Made by a program: the position numbers and the translations under genes. Positions 1 through 5,618 of a stretch of DNA of 10,478 bases are shown in pieces. The notes beneath the pieces were generated by a model. It did not search any database. It saw nothing but the letters and a program-made list of their open reading frames with translations, and was not told the DNA's origin. The stretch is taken from contig JAZSMT010000005.1 in assembly GCA_045536025.1 (NCBI GenBank), forward strand, positions 1 to 10,478, read 5' to 3'. Positions within the stretch are counted from its first letter, which is position 1; each line of letters opens with the position of its first letter. The DNA is from HGM11412 sp045536025. Its GTDB lineage: Bacteria; Bacillota; Clostridia; Christensenellales; Borkfalkiaceae.

Positions 1-158
1 ATTCTCAATCAAGTCAATTGATTTTTAACCGTTTATTGATTTATTTTTCGAATTGAAGAAATATTTTTTAAGCATTTTTCGCATAACTCACGTCGTTTAT
101 AGCCGTAACGCGCGCCCGCGCACTTTATGAAAAGCCAAAAAGTAAAGCGAAAACTCGT
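1..158. other. AT-rich intergenic stretch, no gene seen
   Basis: This stretch lies beyond the ssrA terminator. I see no credible coding region, RNA gene or clear promoter. It holds a weak 6-bp inverted repeat (AATCAA at 7-12, TTGATT at 18-23) and a short GC-rich palindrome at 110-121, neither with a convincing T-tract. It may be the tail of an intergenic region that continues to the left of the window. Confidence 0.5.
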
Positions 159-183
159 AAAAAAGAACGGCAAAACGCCGTCC
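159..183 (-). terminator. Intrinsic terminator of the ssrA transcript
   Basis: Read on the minus strand, a 7-bp stem (GGACGGC with GCCGUUC, one G-U pair) closes a 5-nt loop and is followed by six T residues (A run at 159-164). It is the first good terminator downstream of tmRNA, but it lies about 170 nt past the CCA end because of the intervening segment at 191-352. Confidence 0.75.
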
Positions 184-190
184 TTTTCGT

Positions 191-364
191 TGGTGGAGTT
201 GGGCGTGTGAAATACGCACCGAGGACACCGAGTATTATTAGGGCTCCCGAAAATATTTTGCGAAGCAAAAGATTTTTGGGAAAAAGGAAGGGCAGGCTCA
301 TAGGTCAAGCCGTTGCAATAGCAACGGTGGACGAAATAGCCTTGCCCTGACGTGGTGGAGATGG
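191..364. repeat. Segment bounded by 12-bp direct repeats of the tmRNA 3' end
   Basis: TGGTGGAGTTGG at 191-202 repeats TGGTGGAGATGG at 353-364, the complement of the tmRNA acceptor and CCA end, with 11 of 12 bases identical and a period of 162 bp. Deleting one repeat plus the intervening DNA would leave the tmRNA CCA end 7 nt from the stem of the terminator at 159-183. This looks like a small insertion with duplication of the tmRNA 3' end, as at att sites in tmRNA genes, or with a target-site duplication. The insertion model is inference. There is no integrase or coding capacity inside. Confidence 0.45.
246..348. other. Candidate structured RNA or palindromic repeat: two strong stem-loops
   Basis: Two foldable units lie side by side. 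At 246-280 an imperfect 35-nt hairpin has CCC/GGG, AAAAT/ATTTT and TTTTGC/GCAAAA stems around a GAA loop. At 289-348, AGGGCAGGCT pairs with AGCCTTGCCCT (one bulged base), enclosing a perfect 7-bp hairpin CCGTTGC-AATA-GCAACGG at 310-327. A tandem CACCGAG repeat (217-223 and 226-232) lies beside them. The segment is probably transcribed on the minus strand as part of the ssrA 3' trailer. In the first hairpin the plus-strand RNA would pair slightly better (G249-U277 wobble, against an A-C mismatch on the minus strand), so the sense strand is uncertain. I do not recognise an RNA family. Confidence 0.5.
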
Positions 365-698
365 TGAGAGTCGAACTCACGTCTTACTCGGCTTAACACA
401 GCTTTCTACGTACGTATTTCGTTTTTATCCCTTGCGATAAAGGAAAGCGAAAAAACCTTTATCGCCGTGTGTTGCTAAATAGTTATAATAGGCCACAACC
501 AAAACCTAAAATAACGTCCCATCTAATAATGATATCCGTTACAGCCCGATGGTAAACCGTATTGGACAGCTACCCTTAGGCAGCGTATGCTAAACGATTA
601 TTGTCTGCATTTAATTTTAAAAGTTTCCGTTTTTACGAAGGCGGAACTTCGGTACGCTTACAAATGCCTCCCCGAACAATCAAATCCGGTGCATCCCC
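353..698 (-). ncRNA. ssrA: Transfer-messenger RNA (tmRNA)
   Basis: tmRNA acts with SmpB to rescue ribosomes stalled on mRNAs lacking a stop codon and to add a degradation tag. On the minus strand the 5' end GGGGATG (698-692) pairs over 7 bp, with one G-U, with CATCTCC near the 3' end, followed by the discriminator A and an encoded CCA (353-355). The T-arm GTGAG-TTCGACT-CTCAC lies just before the acceptor strand. The usual GGATTCGAC motif of the D-arm region appears as GGATTTGAT. A 9-bp stem at 435-443/456-464 fits one of the pseudoknots. The tag reading frame is at 576-608. The length of 346 nt is normal for one-piece tmRNA. The gene follows smpB and rnr, as in many Firmicutes. Confidence 0.95.
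576..608 (-). other. tmRNA tag reading frame encoding ADNNRLAYAA
   Basis: Inside tmRNA, the minus-strand frame GCA GAC AAT AAT CGT TTA GCA TAC GCT GCC TAA gives ADNNRLAYAA and a stop. Together with the alanine carried by tmRNA itself the tag would be A-ADNNRLAYAA. The GCA resume codon and the acidic/Asn-rich start resemble clostridial tags. The end is AYAA rather than the common ALAA. The resume codon is chosen by position and similarity; one codon earlier (AAT) cannot be excluded from sequence alone. Confidence 0.85.
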
Positions 699-702
699 AT
701 AT

Positions 703-730
703 ATTATATCCTCGAAGAGGATATTGTTAA
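703..730 (-). promoter_or_regulatory. Sigma-A-type promoter of ssrA, overlapping the smpB stop
   Basis: On the minus strand a TTAACA box (725-730, 5 of 6 to TTGACA) is separated by 16 bp from a perfect TATAAT box (703-708). The mature 5' end of tmRNA lies 4 nt after the -10 box, so initiation is probably at or just after that point, or the end is set by RNase P. The -35 box covers the smpB stop codon (727-729), so ssrA can be expressed independently of rnr-smpB. Confidence 0.75.
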
Positions 731-1173
731 TAATTTTTAATTTCTCTTTCCATACTCCTTTTGATATCGCGTTCTTTAAGCGACTGCTTTTTATCGTAAA
801 CGTGTTTGCCCTTACACAAACCTATCTTTACCTTACACAAACTACCCTCAAAGTATACCTCTAAGGGAATAAGCGAATAACCCTTTTCAGCCACTTTGCC
901 TACAAGCCTATTTATCTCGCTACGGTTAAGAAGTAATTTTCTATCCCTTTTGCTATCGCGCGTATTATACGCGCCCGATTTATCGTAAACGGCCACGTGC
1001 ATATTTTTAACAAACACCTCGCCGTTTGCTATTAAACAAAAACTATCTTTTAAATTGACGTTGCCAGCCCTTATCGACTTTACCTCAGAACCTTCTAAAA
1101 CGATACCCGTTTGATAGGACTCTTCAATAAAATATTCGTGGCGGGCTTGCCTGTTTTCGGTAATGAGTTTCAT
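727..1173 (-). CDS. smpB: SsrA-binding protein SmpB
   Basis: SmpB binds the tRNA-like domain of tmRNA, delivers it to the A site of stalled ribosomes, and places its C-terminal tail in the empty mRNA channel. The 148 residues match the usual family length (about 150-160). Visible landmarks are NRQARHEYFIEE near the N-terminus, the GSEVKSIRAGNVNLKDSF strand region, the RDRKLLLNRSEI segment (often LLLHRREI, so Asn replaces His here), KGKHVYDKKQSLKERD, and the basic tail ending MEREIKNY. It starts 9 nt after the rnr stop and very probably shares its transcript. The only purine-rich match, AAGG, lies about 17 nt before ATG, so translation may be coupled to rnr. ssrA follows immediately. Identification is secure. 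Confidence 0.97.
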   Translation of the reverse strand: MKLITENRQARHEYFIEESYQTGIVLEGSEVKSIRAGNVNLKDSFCLIANGEVFVKNMHVAVYDKSGAYNTRDSKRDRKLLLNRSEINRLVGKVAEKGYSLIPLEVYFEGSLCKVKIGLCKGKHVYDKKQSLKERDIKRSMEREIKNY

Positions 1174-1182
1174 AATTATATT

Positions 1183-3288
1183 TTACCAAACCTTGTCGTT
1201 TTTATCAACCGTTATTTTCATATCAATTTTACGTGCGCGCATATCAACACCTAAAACAAGAACTTTTACCTTGTCGCCAAGCGTATACGAACGCTTTCCA
1301 GAACGAAGAGAATAAGTCTTTTCGTCAAGCTGATAGTTACCGCGCGGTAAATGCTCAATTCTAACTAAACCCTCAACGGTATTTTCAAGCTCAACGAAAA
1401 CGCCGAAATTAGTTACGCCGTTTACGATAGCGTCAAACTCGTGGCCGATAAACTTTTTCATATACCTACACTTATAGTAATCGTCCATCGTTCTTTCAGC
1501 CTCGTCAGCTCTTCTTTCGTTTTGAGAGGATATATTACTTGCCTCGCCAACAAAGTGCGAATACTTAGTAGTAACGTCGCCACCACTTAACACTTCTTTT
1601 ACTATTTTATGCACAACTAAATCGGGAAATCGCCTTATGGGTGAGGTAAAGTGGCAATAACACTTGCTTGAAAGACCAAAGTGCCCTAAATTTTCAGGGC
1701 TGTATTTAGCCTTTTGCATAGAACGTAGCATTATTTTATTTACCACGTTAAATATGGGCTCGCCCCTTAGCGTTTCAAGTAATTTTTGATAGTCTTTGGG
1801 ATGGCAAGTTTCGGCGTTCCACTTAACTGAAATACCAAGTATTTTTAAAAATGCAACAAACCCTTCTACCTTTTCGGGCGACGGTTTTTCGTGTACGCGA
1901 TATATAAAAGGTAAATTCATATAGAAGATATACTCTGCAACCGTTTCGTTTGCAAGTATCATAAACTCCTCTATAATCTTATACGCCTCGGCACTTTTTC
2001 TCGGCTCGACCAAAATATTTTTATTTTCATCTACCGTGATATGGCTTTCTTTAACTGAAAGGTCGATATTACCGCGCGAATTTCTTTTATTTGATAAGAT
2101 AAGCTGAAGCTCGCGCATATCTTTAATTGCGTTTACGGTTTGGTTATCAAGCGTGGTTTTCTCCCCATCTATAACCTTTTGAACCTCAGTGTACGTCAAG
2201 CGTTTTTTAGACTTAATGTAACCGTTAAAAAGCTCAAAACTTTCAACCTCGCCAGAGCTTGATATTTTCATAATTAGTGAAAGAGTTAATCTTGTTACAC
2301 CTTCGTTTAAAGAGCAAATTCCGTTAGAAAGCTTTTGAGGGAGCATAGGTATAACCCTTTCAGGAAAATACATGCTTGTAGAGCGAGCATAAGCCTCTTT
2401 ACCTATTTCGCTATTGAAATTAACGTAATGAGATACGTCTGCAATATGAACGCCAAGCTCGTAACCACTTGATAGTTTTTTAACGCATACTGCGTCGTCA
2501 AAATCGCGAGAGTCCTCCCCGTCTATCGTAACGGTAAAATCCGCGGTAAAGTCTTTGCGAACTTTAACCTCTTCTTCCGATACTAAATCGGGGATTTTTT
2601 CTAGTTCTTTTTTAACTTTTTCAGGAAAATCAAGGGGTAAATCGTACGATTTTATAATGGATAATTCTTCCGCTTTAAGGTCGAATTTTTTGCCAAGAAT
2701 TTCTACGATTTTGCCTTCGGGATTTCGGCGCTTTTCAGGATAGTCGGTAATAAGGGCAACAACCTTGTCACCCTTTTTAGCACCCATCGTTTTCTTTACG
2801 GGAATATACACGTCGACAAAGTAGTTTCTATCGTCGGGAATAACAAAACCAAAACCACCTTCGCCGTCAAAAGTGCCAACCACCTTTTGTTTACCGCGCT
2901 TTACTATTTTTATAATTTCAGCCTCGTCAGTCGAACCGCGCGAGGATATAGCTTTTTTGATAATTACGGTATCTCCATCAAGCGCACCACCGAGATATTT
3001 AGGCGGAATAAAATAATCGCCCCCGTCCGTAATAACGAAAGCAAAACCTCTTTCGTTGCCTTTAACAACGCCTTTTATAAGCCCGCTATTTTCAAACAAC
3101 AAAAACCTACCGTTATCGTAAACGATAGCTAAATCGCGCTCTAAACTATCAAGCGCCTCTAAAACGGTATTTTTCTCCGCGCGGGACTTGGCGTTTAATA
3201 AAGAACATATCTTTTTAACGCCTATACCCTCAAATTCTCCACTATTAAATTTTTCAAGTAAAAAATCTTTAATAATCATGACTAACAA
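1183..3288 (-). CDS. rnr: Ribonuclease R (3'-5' exoribonuclease)
   Basis: RNase R processively degrades structured RNA 3' to 5' and, in trans-translation, removes the defective mRNA. The 701 residues show an N-terminal winged-helix-like region (about 5-65), two cold-shock domains (about 70-112 and 135-182, with GFAFV and GFGFV cores), the RNB catalytic domain (about 248-580) and a C-terminal S1 domain (about 618-690, NGVTNFGVFVELENTVEGL). The catalytic signature DGEDSRDFDDA supplies Asp256, Asp262, Asp264 and Asp265; HFTSPIRRFPDL is the distal RNB motif. The lysine-rich tail of the E. coli enzyme is absent. The longest frame begins with TTG at 3288; an ATG three codons in (3279) is an equal or better start. 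Neither has a visible ribosome binding site, and a terminator-like hairpin ends 6-7 nt upstream of the TTG. smpB and ssrA follow. Confidence 0.95.
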   Translation of the reverse strand: MLVMIIKDFLLEKFNSGEFEGIGVKKICSLLNAKSRAEKNTVLEALDSLERDLAIVYDNGRFLLFENSGLIKGVVKGNERGFAFVITDGGDYFIPPKYLGGALDGDTVIIKKAISSRGSTDEAEIIKIVKRGKQKVVGTFDGEGGFGFVIPDDRNYFVDVYIPVKKTMGAKKGDKVVALITDYPEKRRNPEGKIVEILGKKFDLKAEELSIIKSYDLPLDFPEKVKKELEKIPDLVSEEEVKVRKDFTADFTVTIDGEDSRDFDDAVCVKKLSSGYELGVHIADVSHYVNFNSEIGKEAYARSTSMYFPERVIPMLPQKLSNGICSLNEGVTRLTLSLIMKISSSGEVESFELFNGYIKSKKRLTYTEVQKVIDGEKTTLDNQTVNAIKDMRELQLILSNKRNSRGNIDLSVKESHITVDENKNILVEPRKSAEAYKIIEEFMILANETVAEYIFYMNLPFIYRVHEKPSPEKVEGFVAFLKILGISVKWNAETCHPKDYQKLLETLRGEPIFNVVNKIMLRSMQKAKYSPENLGHFGLSSKCYCHFTSPIRRFPDLVVHKIVKEVLSGGDVTTKYSHFVGEASNISSQNERRADEAERTMDDYYKCRYMKKFIGHEFDAIVNGVTNFGVFVELENTVEGLVRIEHLPRGNYQLDEKTYSLRSGKRSYTLGDKVKVLVLGVDMRARKIDMKITVDKNDKVW

Positions 3289-3325
3289 AAAAATAACGGC
3301 TGACTTTTAAAGTACAGCCGTTTTT
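3287..3325. terminator. Bidirectional terminator-like hairpin between secG and rnr
   Basis: AACGGCTG (3295-3302) and CAGCCGTT (3315-3322) form a perfect 8-bp stem, and the 12-nt loop can extend it (ACTT/AAGT). On the minus strand it is followed by one A and then seven T residues (3293-3287); on the plus strand by TTTTTGC and another T run. It lies 9 bp after the secG stop and would end the secG transcript. The minus T-tract overlaps the TTG start of rnr, so full termination would silence rnr unless the signal is leaky or regulated. Confidence 0.8.
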
Positions 3326-3331
3326 GCTTTT

Positions 3332-3616
3332 TTAAATACCTGGGATAATCGATAATACGTAGAAAACAATCATGCAAACCGCTAAAACGATTACCGAGAT
3401 AACGGTGAGTTTTTTCATCTTACTTTCTAAAGTTTTGTTTTTGTTTTTACCATAAAAAGTTTCCGAATTACCGCTAACAGCTCCTATACCGTTGCTGTTA
3501 CCCGGTTGCATAATTACTACTATTATAACGAATATTGCCGCTAAGATAGAAAGCACAAGGCAAATCGTACTTAAAACTAAATATAAATCAGTATTAATTG
3601 CTAATAAATTAAACAT
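3332..3616 (-). CDS. secG: Preprotein translocase subunit SecG
   Basis: SecG is the small accessory subunit of the SecYEG channel in the cytoplasmic membrane and supports SecA-driven export. The 94 residues contain two hydrophobic segments (about 10-36 and 70-92) joined by a loop with the family motif MQPGNSNGIGAVSGNSETFYGKNKNKT, in which the QPG and the Gly-rich stretch are characteristic. Bacterial SecG is usually 75-110 residues. The ATG at 3616 has a good AGGTG ribosome binding site at 3621-3625. A promoter lies at 3659-3687 and a hairpin terminator just after the stop. secG directly before rnr-smpB-ssrA is the standard Firmicutes arrangement, which supports the call. Confidence 0.93.
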   Translation of the reverse strand: MFNLLAINTDLYLVLSTICLVLSILAAIFVIIVVIMQPGNSNGIGAVSGNSETFYGKNKNKTLESKMKKLTVISVIVLAVCMIVFYVLSIIPGI

Positions 3617-3658
3617 TTTACACCTATAAATTTAACGCTATTTTAAGTTTACTTGTAA

Positions 3659-3687
3659 ATTATAGCACAACATTTATAAATTTACAA
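3659..3687 (-). promoter_or_regulatory. Promoter of secG
   Basis: On the minus strand TTGTAA (3682-3687, 4 of 6 to consensus) is spaced 17 bp from a perfect TATAAT (3659-3664), which also carries an extended -10 TGC just upstream. It lies about 43 bp upstream of the secG start. It probably also feeds rnr-smpB by read-through, since no promoter fits between the secG terminator and rnr. Confidence 0.7.
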
Positions 3688-3725
3688 CAATTTTTTAGCG
3701 TAAATTTTATTATTTTATAATAGAA

Positions 3726-3845
3726 GAAGTTGAAAACTTGCTTGCAAGGGTTTGAAACTTCGCCATATTTAAAACTTGAAGTATAAAAAACCATAGTTTT
3801 TTTACCAAAACGACAGTTTTGGAAAGATTTTACCGCGAGGTAAAA
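3726..3845. repeat. Run of four hairpins downstream of gpmI
   Basis: Three consecutive hairpins each have a 7-bp perfect stem and a 4-nt loop: AAAAAAC-CATA-GTTTTTT (3785-3802), CCAAAAC-GACA-GTTTTGG (3805-3822) and TTTTACC-GCGA-GGTAAAA (3828-3845). A longer imperfect inverted repeat, GAAGTT...AACTTC (3726-3761), lies beside them. In the transcription direction of gpmI they form its 3' UTR. None is a textbook terminator, since a clean GC stem plus T-tract is missing, although the T-rich arm of the first could serve as one. They may protect the mRNA end or be a decayed repeat element. Confidence 0.55.
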
Positions 3846-3857
3846 ATTTTACTTCTT

Positions 3858-5405
3858 TTATTTTACAATTAAAGAGCTTCCCGTCATCTCTTGAGGTTTT
3901 TCTTCGCCTAAAATTTCAAGGAGTGTAGGCGCAATATCAGCAAGCACGCCACCATCTCTAAGCTTTGCGTTTTTATAAAGGTCAGACACAACGATAAACG
4001 GAACGGGGTTTGTGGTATGTGCAGTAAACGGTTTACTACCGTTATCGTCCTCATACATTCTATCGGCGTTGCCGTGGTCTGCAGTTATTAAAAGCGTACC
4101 GCCCTTTGCTAAAACTTTATCGGTAACCTTTTGAACGCACTCTTCAACCGTTTTAACGGCTTTTACCGCCGCGTCCATAACGCCAGTGTGCCCTACCATA
4201 TCGCAGTTAGCGTAGTTTAAAATAATAACGTCAAACTTATCGCTATCAATTTCTTCAAGAACTTTTTCAGTAACCTCAAACGCGCTCATTTCAGGTTGCA
4301 TATCGTAAGTTGCAACTTTTGGTGAGTTAATTAAATCTCTAACCTCGTTTTTCTCGGGCGCTTCAATACCGCCGTTAAAGAAAAACGTTACGTGAGCGTA
4401 TTTTTCGGTTTCAGCTATCCTTAACTGATTATAGCCTTTATCTGATAAAAACTTACCTAAAGTGTTTGTAAGTTTTATCTTTTTAAAAGCCACTTTAACG
4501 TTTTCAAAAGTAGCGTCGTAAGTGGTAAAACCTACGTAATAGGGCGATAAATAACCCGTTTTTCTTTCAAAACCGTCAAAGCTCTCCACCGTAAACGCGC
4601 GAGTGATTTCACGTGCGCGGTCAGGGCGGAAGTTAAAAAATATTATACTATCCCCTTTCTCAATAAGACCGATAGGCTGACCATCAGCTACAACGTTGGT
4701 TGGAAGAACGAACTCGTCGGTAACGCCGTTTTCATAACTTTCACGAACGGCTTGTTCGGCGTTTTCAGTTTTAACGCCGTTACCTATGGTAAGCGCGTCA
4801 TAAGCCTTTTCAACTCTATCCCAACGGTTATCTCTATCCATTGCGTAATATCTACCCGATACGCTTGCGATTTTGCCTACGCCGATTTCGTCAATATTTT
4901 GCTGTAAATCTTTAATAAAATCAGCACCACTCGTAGGCGCAACGTCTCTACCGTCTAAGAAGCAGTGAACGTAAACGTCTGACAAACCGTTTAACTTACA
5001 AGCTTTTAAAAGTGCGTATAAGTGCGTAATATGGCTGTGAACGCCACCGCTTGATAAAAGACCGTAAAGGTGGAGTTTTTTGCCGTTATCTTTTGCGTTT
5101 TTAATAGCAGATAAAAGTTCTTCGTTTTTGAAAAAATCTCCGTCGACAATTTCTTTAGTTATTCTAGTTAAATCTTGATACACGATACGGCCAGCACCCA
5201 TATTGAGATGCCCTACCTCGCTGTTACCCATCTGCCCGTCGGGAAGACCAACGCACATACCACTTGCACCAAGCAAGGTGGTGGGATAAGTTTTCATAAG
5301 ATTATCAATAACGCCAGCATTTGCAATATCAATAGCATTACCGAATTTTGGAGTAGACAGACCGTATCCGTCCATAATAACAAGTACTACGGGTTTGGTT
5401 TTCAT
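3858..5405 (-). CDS. gpmI: 2,3-bisphosphoglycerate-independent phosphoglycerate mutase
   Basis: This Mn-dependent enzyme interconverts 3-phosphoglycerate and 2-phosphoglycerate in glycolysis, in the cytoplasm. The 515 residues match the family (about 510). The alkaline-phosphatase-like active site is complete: Asp12 in IMDGYG, nucleophile Ser62 in GNSEVGH, His123 in GGVHSH, DGRDVAP, GRYYAMDRD, RPDRARE, the late metal ligands in DMVGHTG and TADHGNADR, and the His of AHTTNPVP. The numbering of Asp12, Ser62 and His123 equals that of the Bacillus enzyme. The ATG at 5405 follows an AAAGAGG site (5414-5420) at 8 nt. Between it and tpiA lie an 11-bp inverted repeat and a MITE-like repeat; only a weak promoter match (TTGTTA around 5484-5489, TAAAAT around 5458-5463, spacer 20) is seen, so it may be read from the pgk promoter. 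Confidence 0.97.
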   Translation of the reverse strand: MKTKPVVLVIMDGYGLSTPKFGNAIDIANAGVIDNLMKTYPTTLLGASGMCVGLPDGQMGNSEVGHLNMGAGRIVYQDLTRITKEIVDGDFFKNEELLSAIKNAKDNGKKLHLYGLLSSGGVHSHITHLYALLKACKLNGLSDVYVHCFLDGRDVAPTSGADFIKDLQQNIDEIGVGKIASVSGRYYAMDRDNRWDRVEKAYDALTIGNGVKTENAEQAVRESYENGVTDEFVLPTNVVADGQPIGLIEKGDSIIFFNFRPDRAREITRAFTVESFDGFERKTGYLSPYYVGFTTYDATFENVKVAFKKIKLTNTLGKFLSDKGYNQLRIAETEKYAHVTFFFNGGIEAPEKNEVRDLINSPKVATYDMQPEMSAFEVTEKVLEEIDSDKFDVIILNYANCDMVGHTGVMDAAVKAVKTVEECVQKVTDKVLAKGGTLLITADHGNADRMYEDDNGSKPFTAHTTNPVPFIVVSDLYKNAKLRDGGVLADIAPTLLEILGEEKPQEMTGSSLIVK

Positions 5406-5428
5406 ATAATATACCTCTTTTTCATAAA

Positions 5429-5453
5429 TTTAACCACTCAAAGAGTGGTTAAA
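5429..5453. repeat. Perfect 11-bp inverted repeat upstream of gpmI
   Basis: TTTAACCACTC (5429-5439) and GAGTGGTTAAA (5443-5453) form a perfect 11-bp stem with an AAA loop. It ends 8 bp before the gpmI ribosome binding site. The minus-strand sequence after the stem (TTTATGAAAAA) is a poor T-tract, so this is either a weak terminator behind tpiA, a 5' UTR stability hairpin, or an operator-like site. The sequence does not decide between these. Confidence 0.6.
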
Positions 5454-5493
5454 CTGAATTTTATTAAACGTTAAAATATTTAATAACAACCAT

Positions 5494-5618
5494 TTAAGGC
5501 GTTAGAAGCAAGTTAAAGAAGGCTCGACACTAAGGGGTAGTCGACACTAACCTTATCGGCTCAGGCGGATATAACTTAGTGGCAGTAACACACTTTAACG
5601 CAGTTTATAACGACTTAA
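5494..5618. mobile_element. MITE-like 125-bp repeat, copy A, between tpiA and gpmI
   Basis: It begins TTAAGGCGTTA (5494-5504) and ends TAACGACTTAA (5608-5618), inverted repeats matching at 10 of 11 bases. It aligns along its whole length, at roughly 70 percent by eye, with the 125-bp copy at 10349-10473 in the same orientation. The first 34 bases are especially close, and GCAGTAAC and GTTTATAACG near the right end are shared. It has no coding capacity and no transposase nearby. The TTAA termini suggest insertion at TTAA or TA targets. Its last bases overlap the tpiA stop codon (5615-5617). Internally TCGACACTAA occurs twice (5524-5533 and 5541-5550), a feature not shared by copy B. Confidence 0.6.

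Noticed and set aside
7..23. Hairpin AATCAA/TTGATT as a terminator
   Set aside because: The stem is 6 bp and AT-rich with a weak T run, so it does not stand out from AT-rich background.
217..232. Tandem CACCGAG as a protein-binding site
   Set aside because: Two 7-bp copies within a structured segment are not enough to support a regulatory call.
191..260. Possible tRNA remnant at the TGGTGGAG copy
   Set aside because: It has a CCA-like end on the minus strand but no TTCGA-type T-arm or cloverleaf follows; the match is limited to about 12 bp.
184..352. 6S RNA, 4.5S/SRP RNA or RNase P RNA in the ssrA trailer
   Set aside because: The conserved SRP tetraloop region, the RNase P core motifs and the single long bubble hairpin of 6S RNA are not visible.
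33..380. Minus-strand open frame of 115 codons
   Set aside because: It starts inside the tmRNA 3' end, runs through the terminator and the structured segment, has no ribosome binding site and resembles no protein family I know.
601..864. Plus-strand open frame over ssrA and the 3' part of smpB
   Set aside because: It overlaps two secure minus-strand genes and their promoter, and its protein has low-complexity composition.
5524..5550. TCGACACTAA repeated twice, considered as CRISPR or iteron
   Set aside because: There are only two 10-bp copies at 17-bp spacing inside one repeat element; copy B lacks them.
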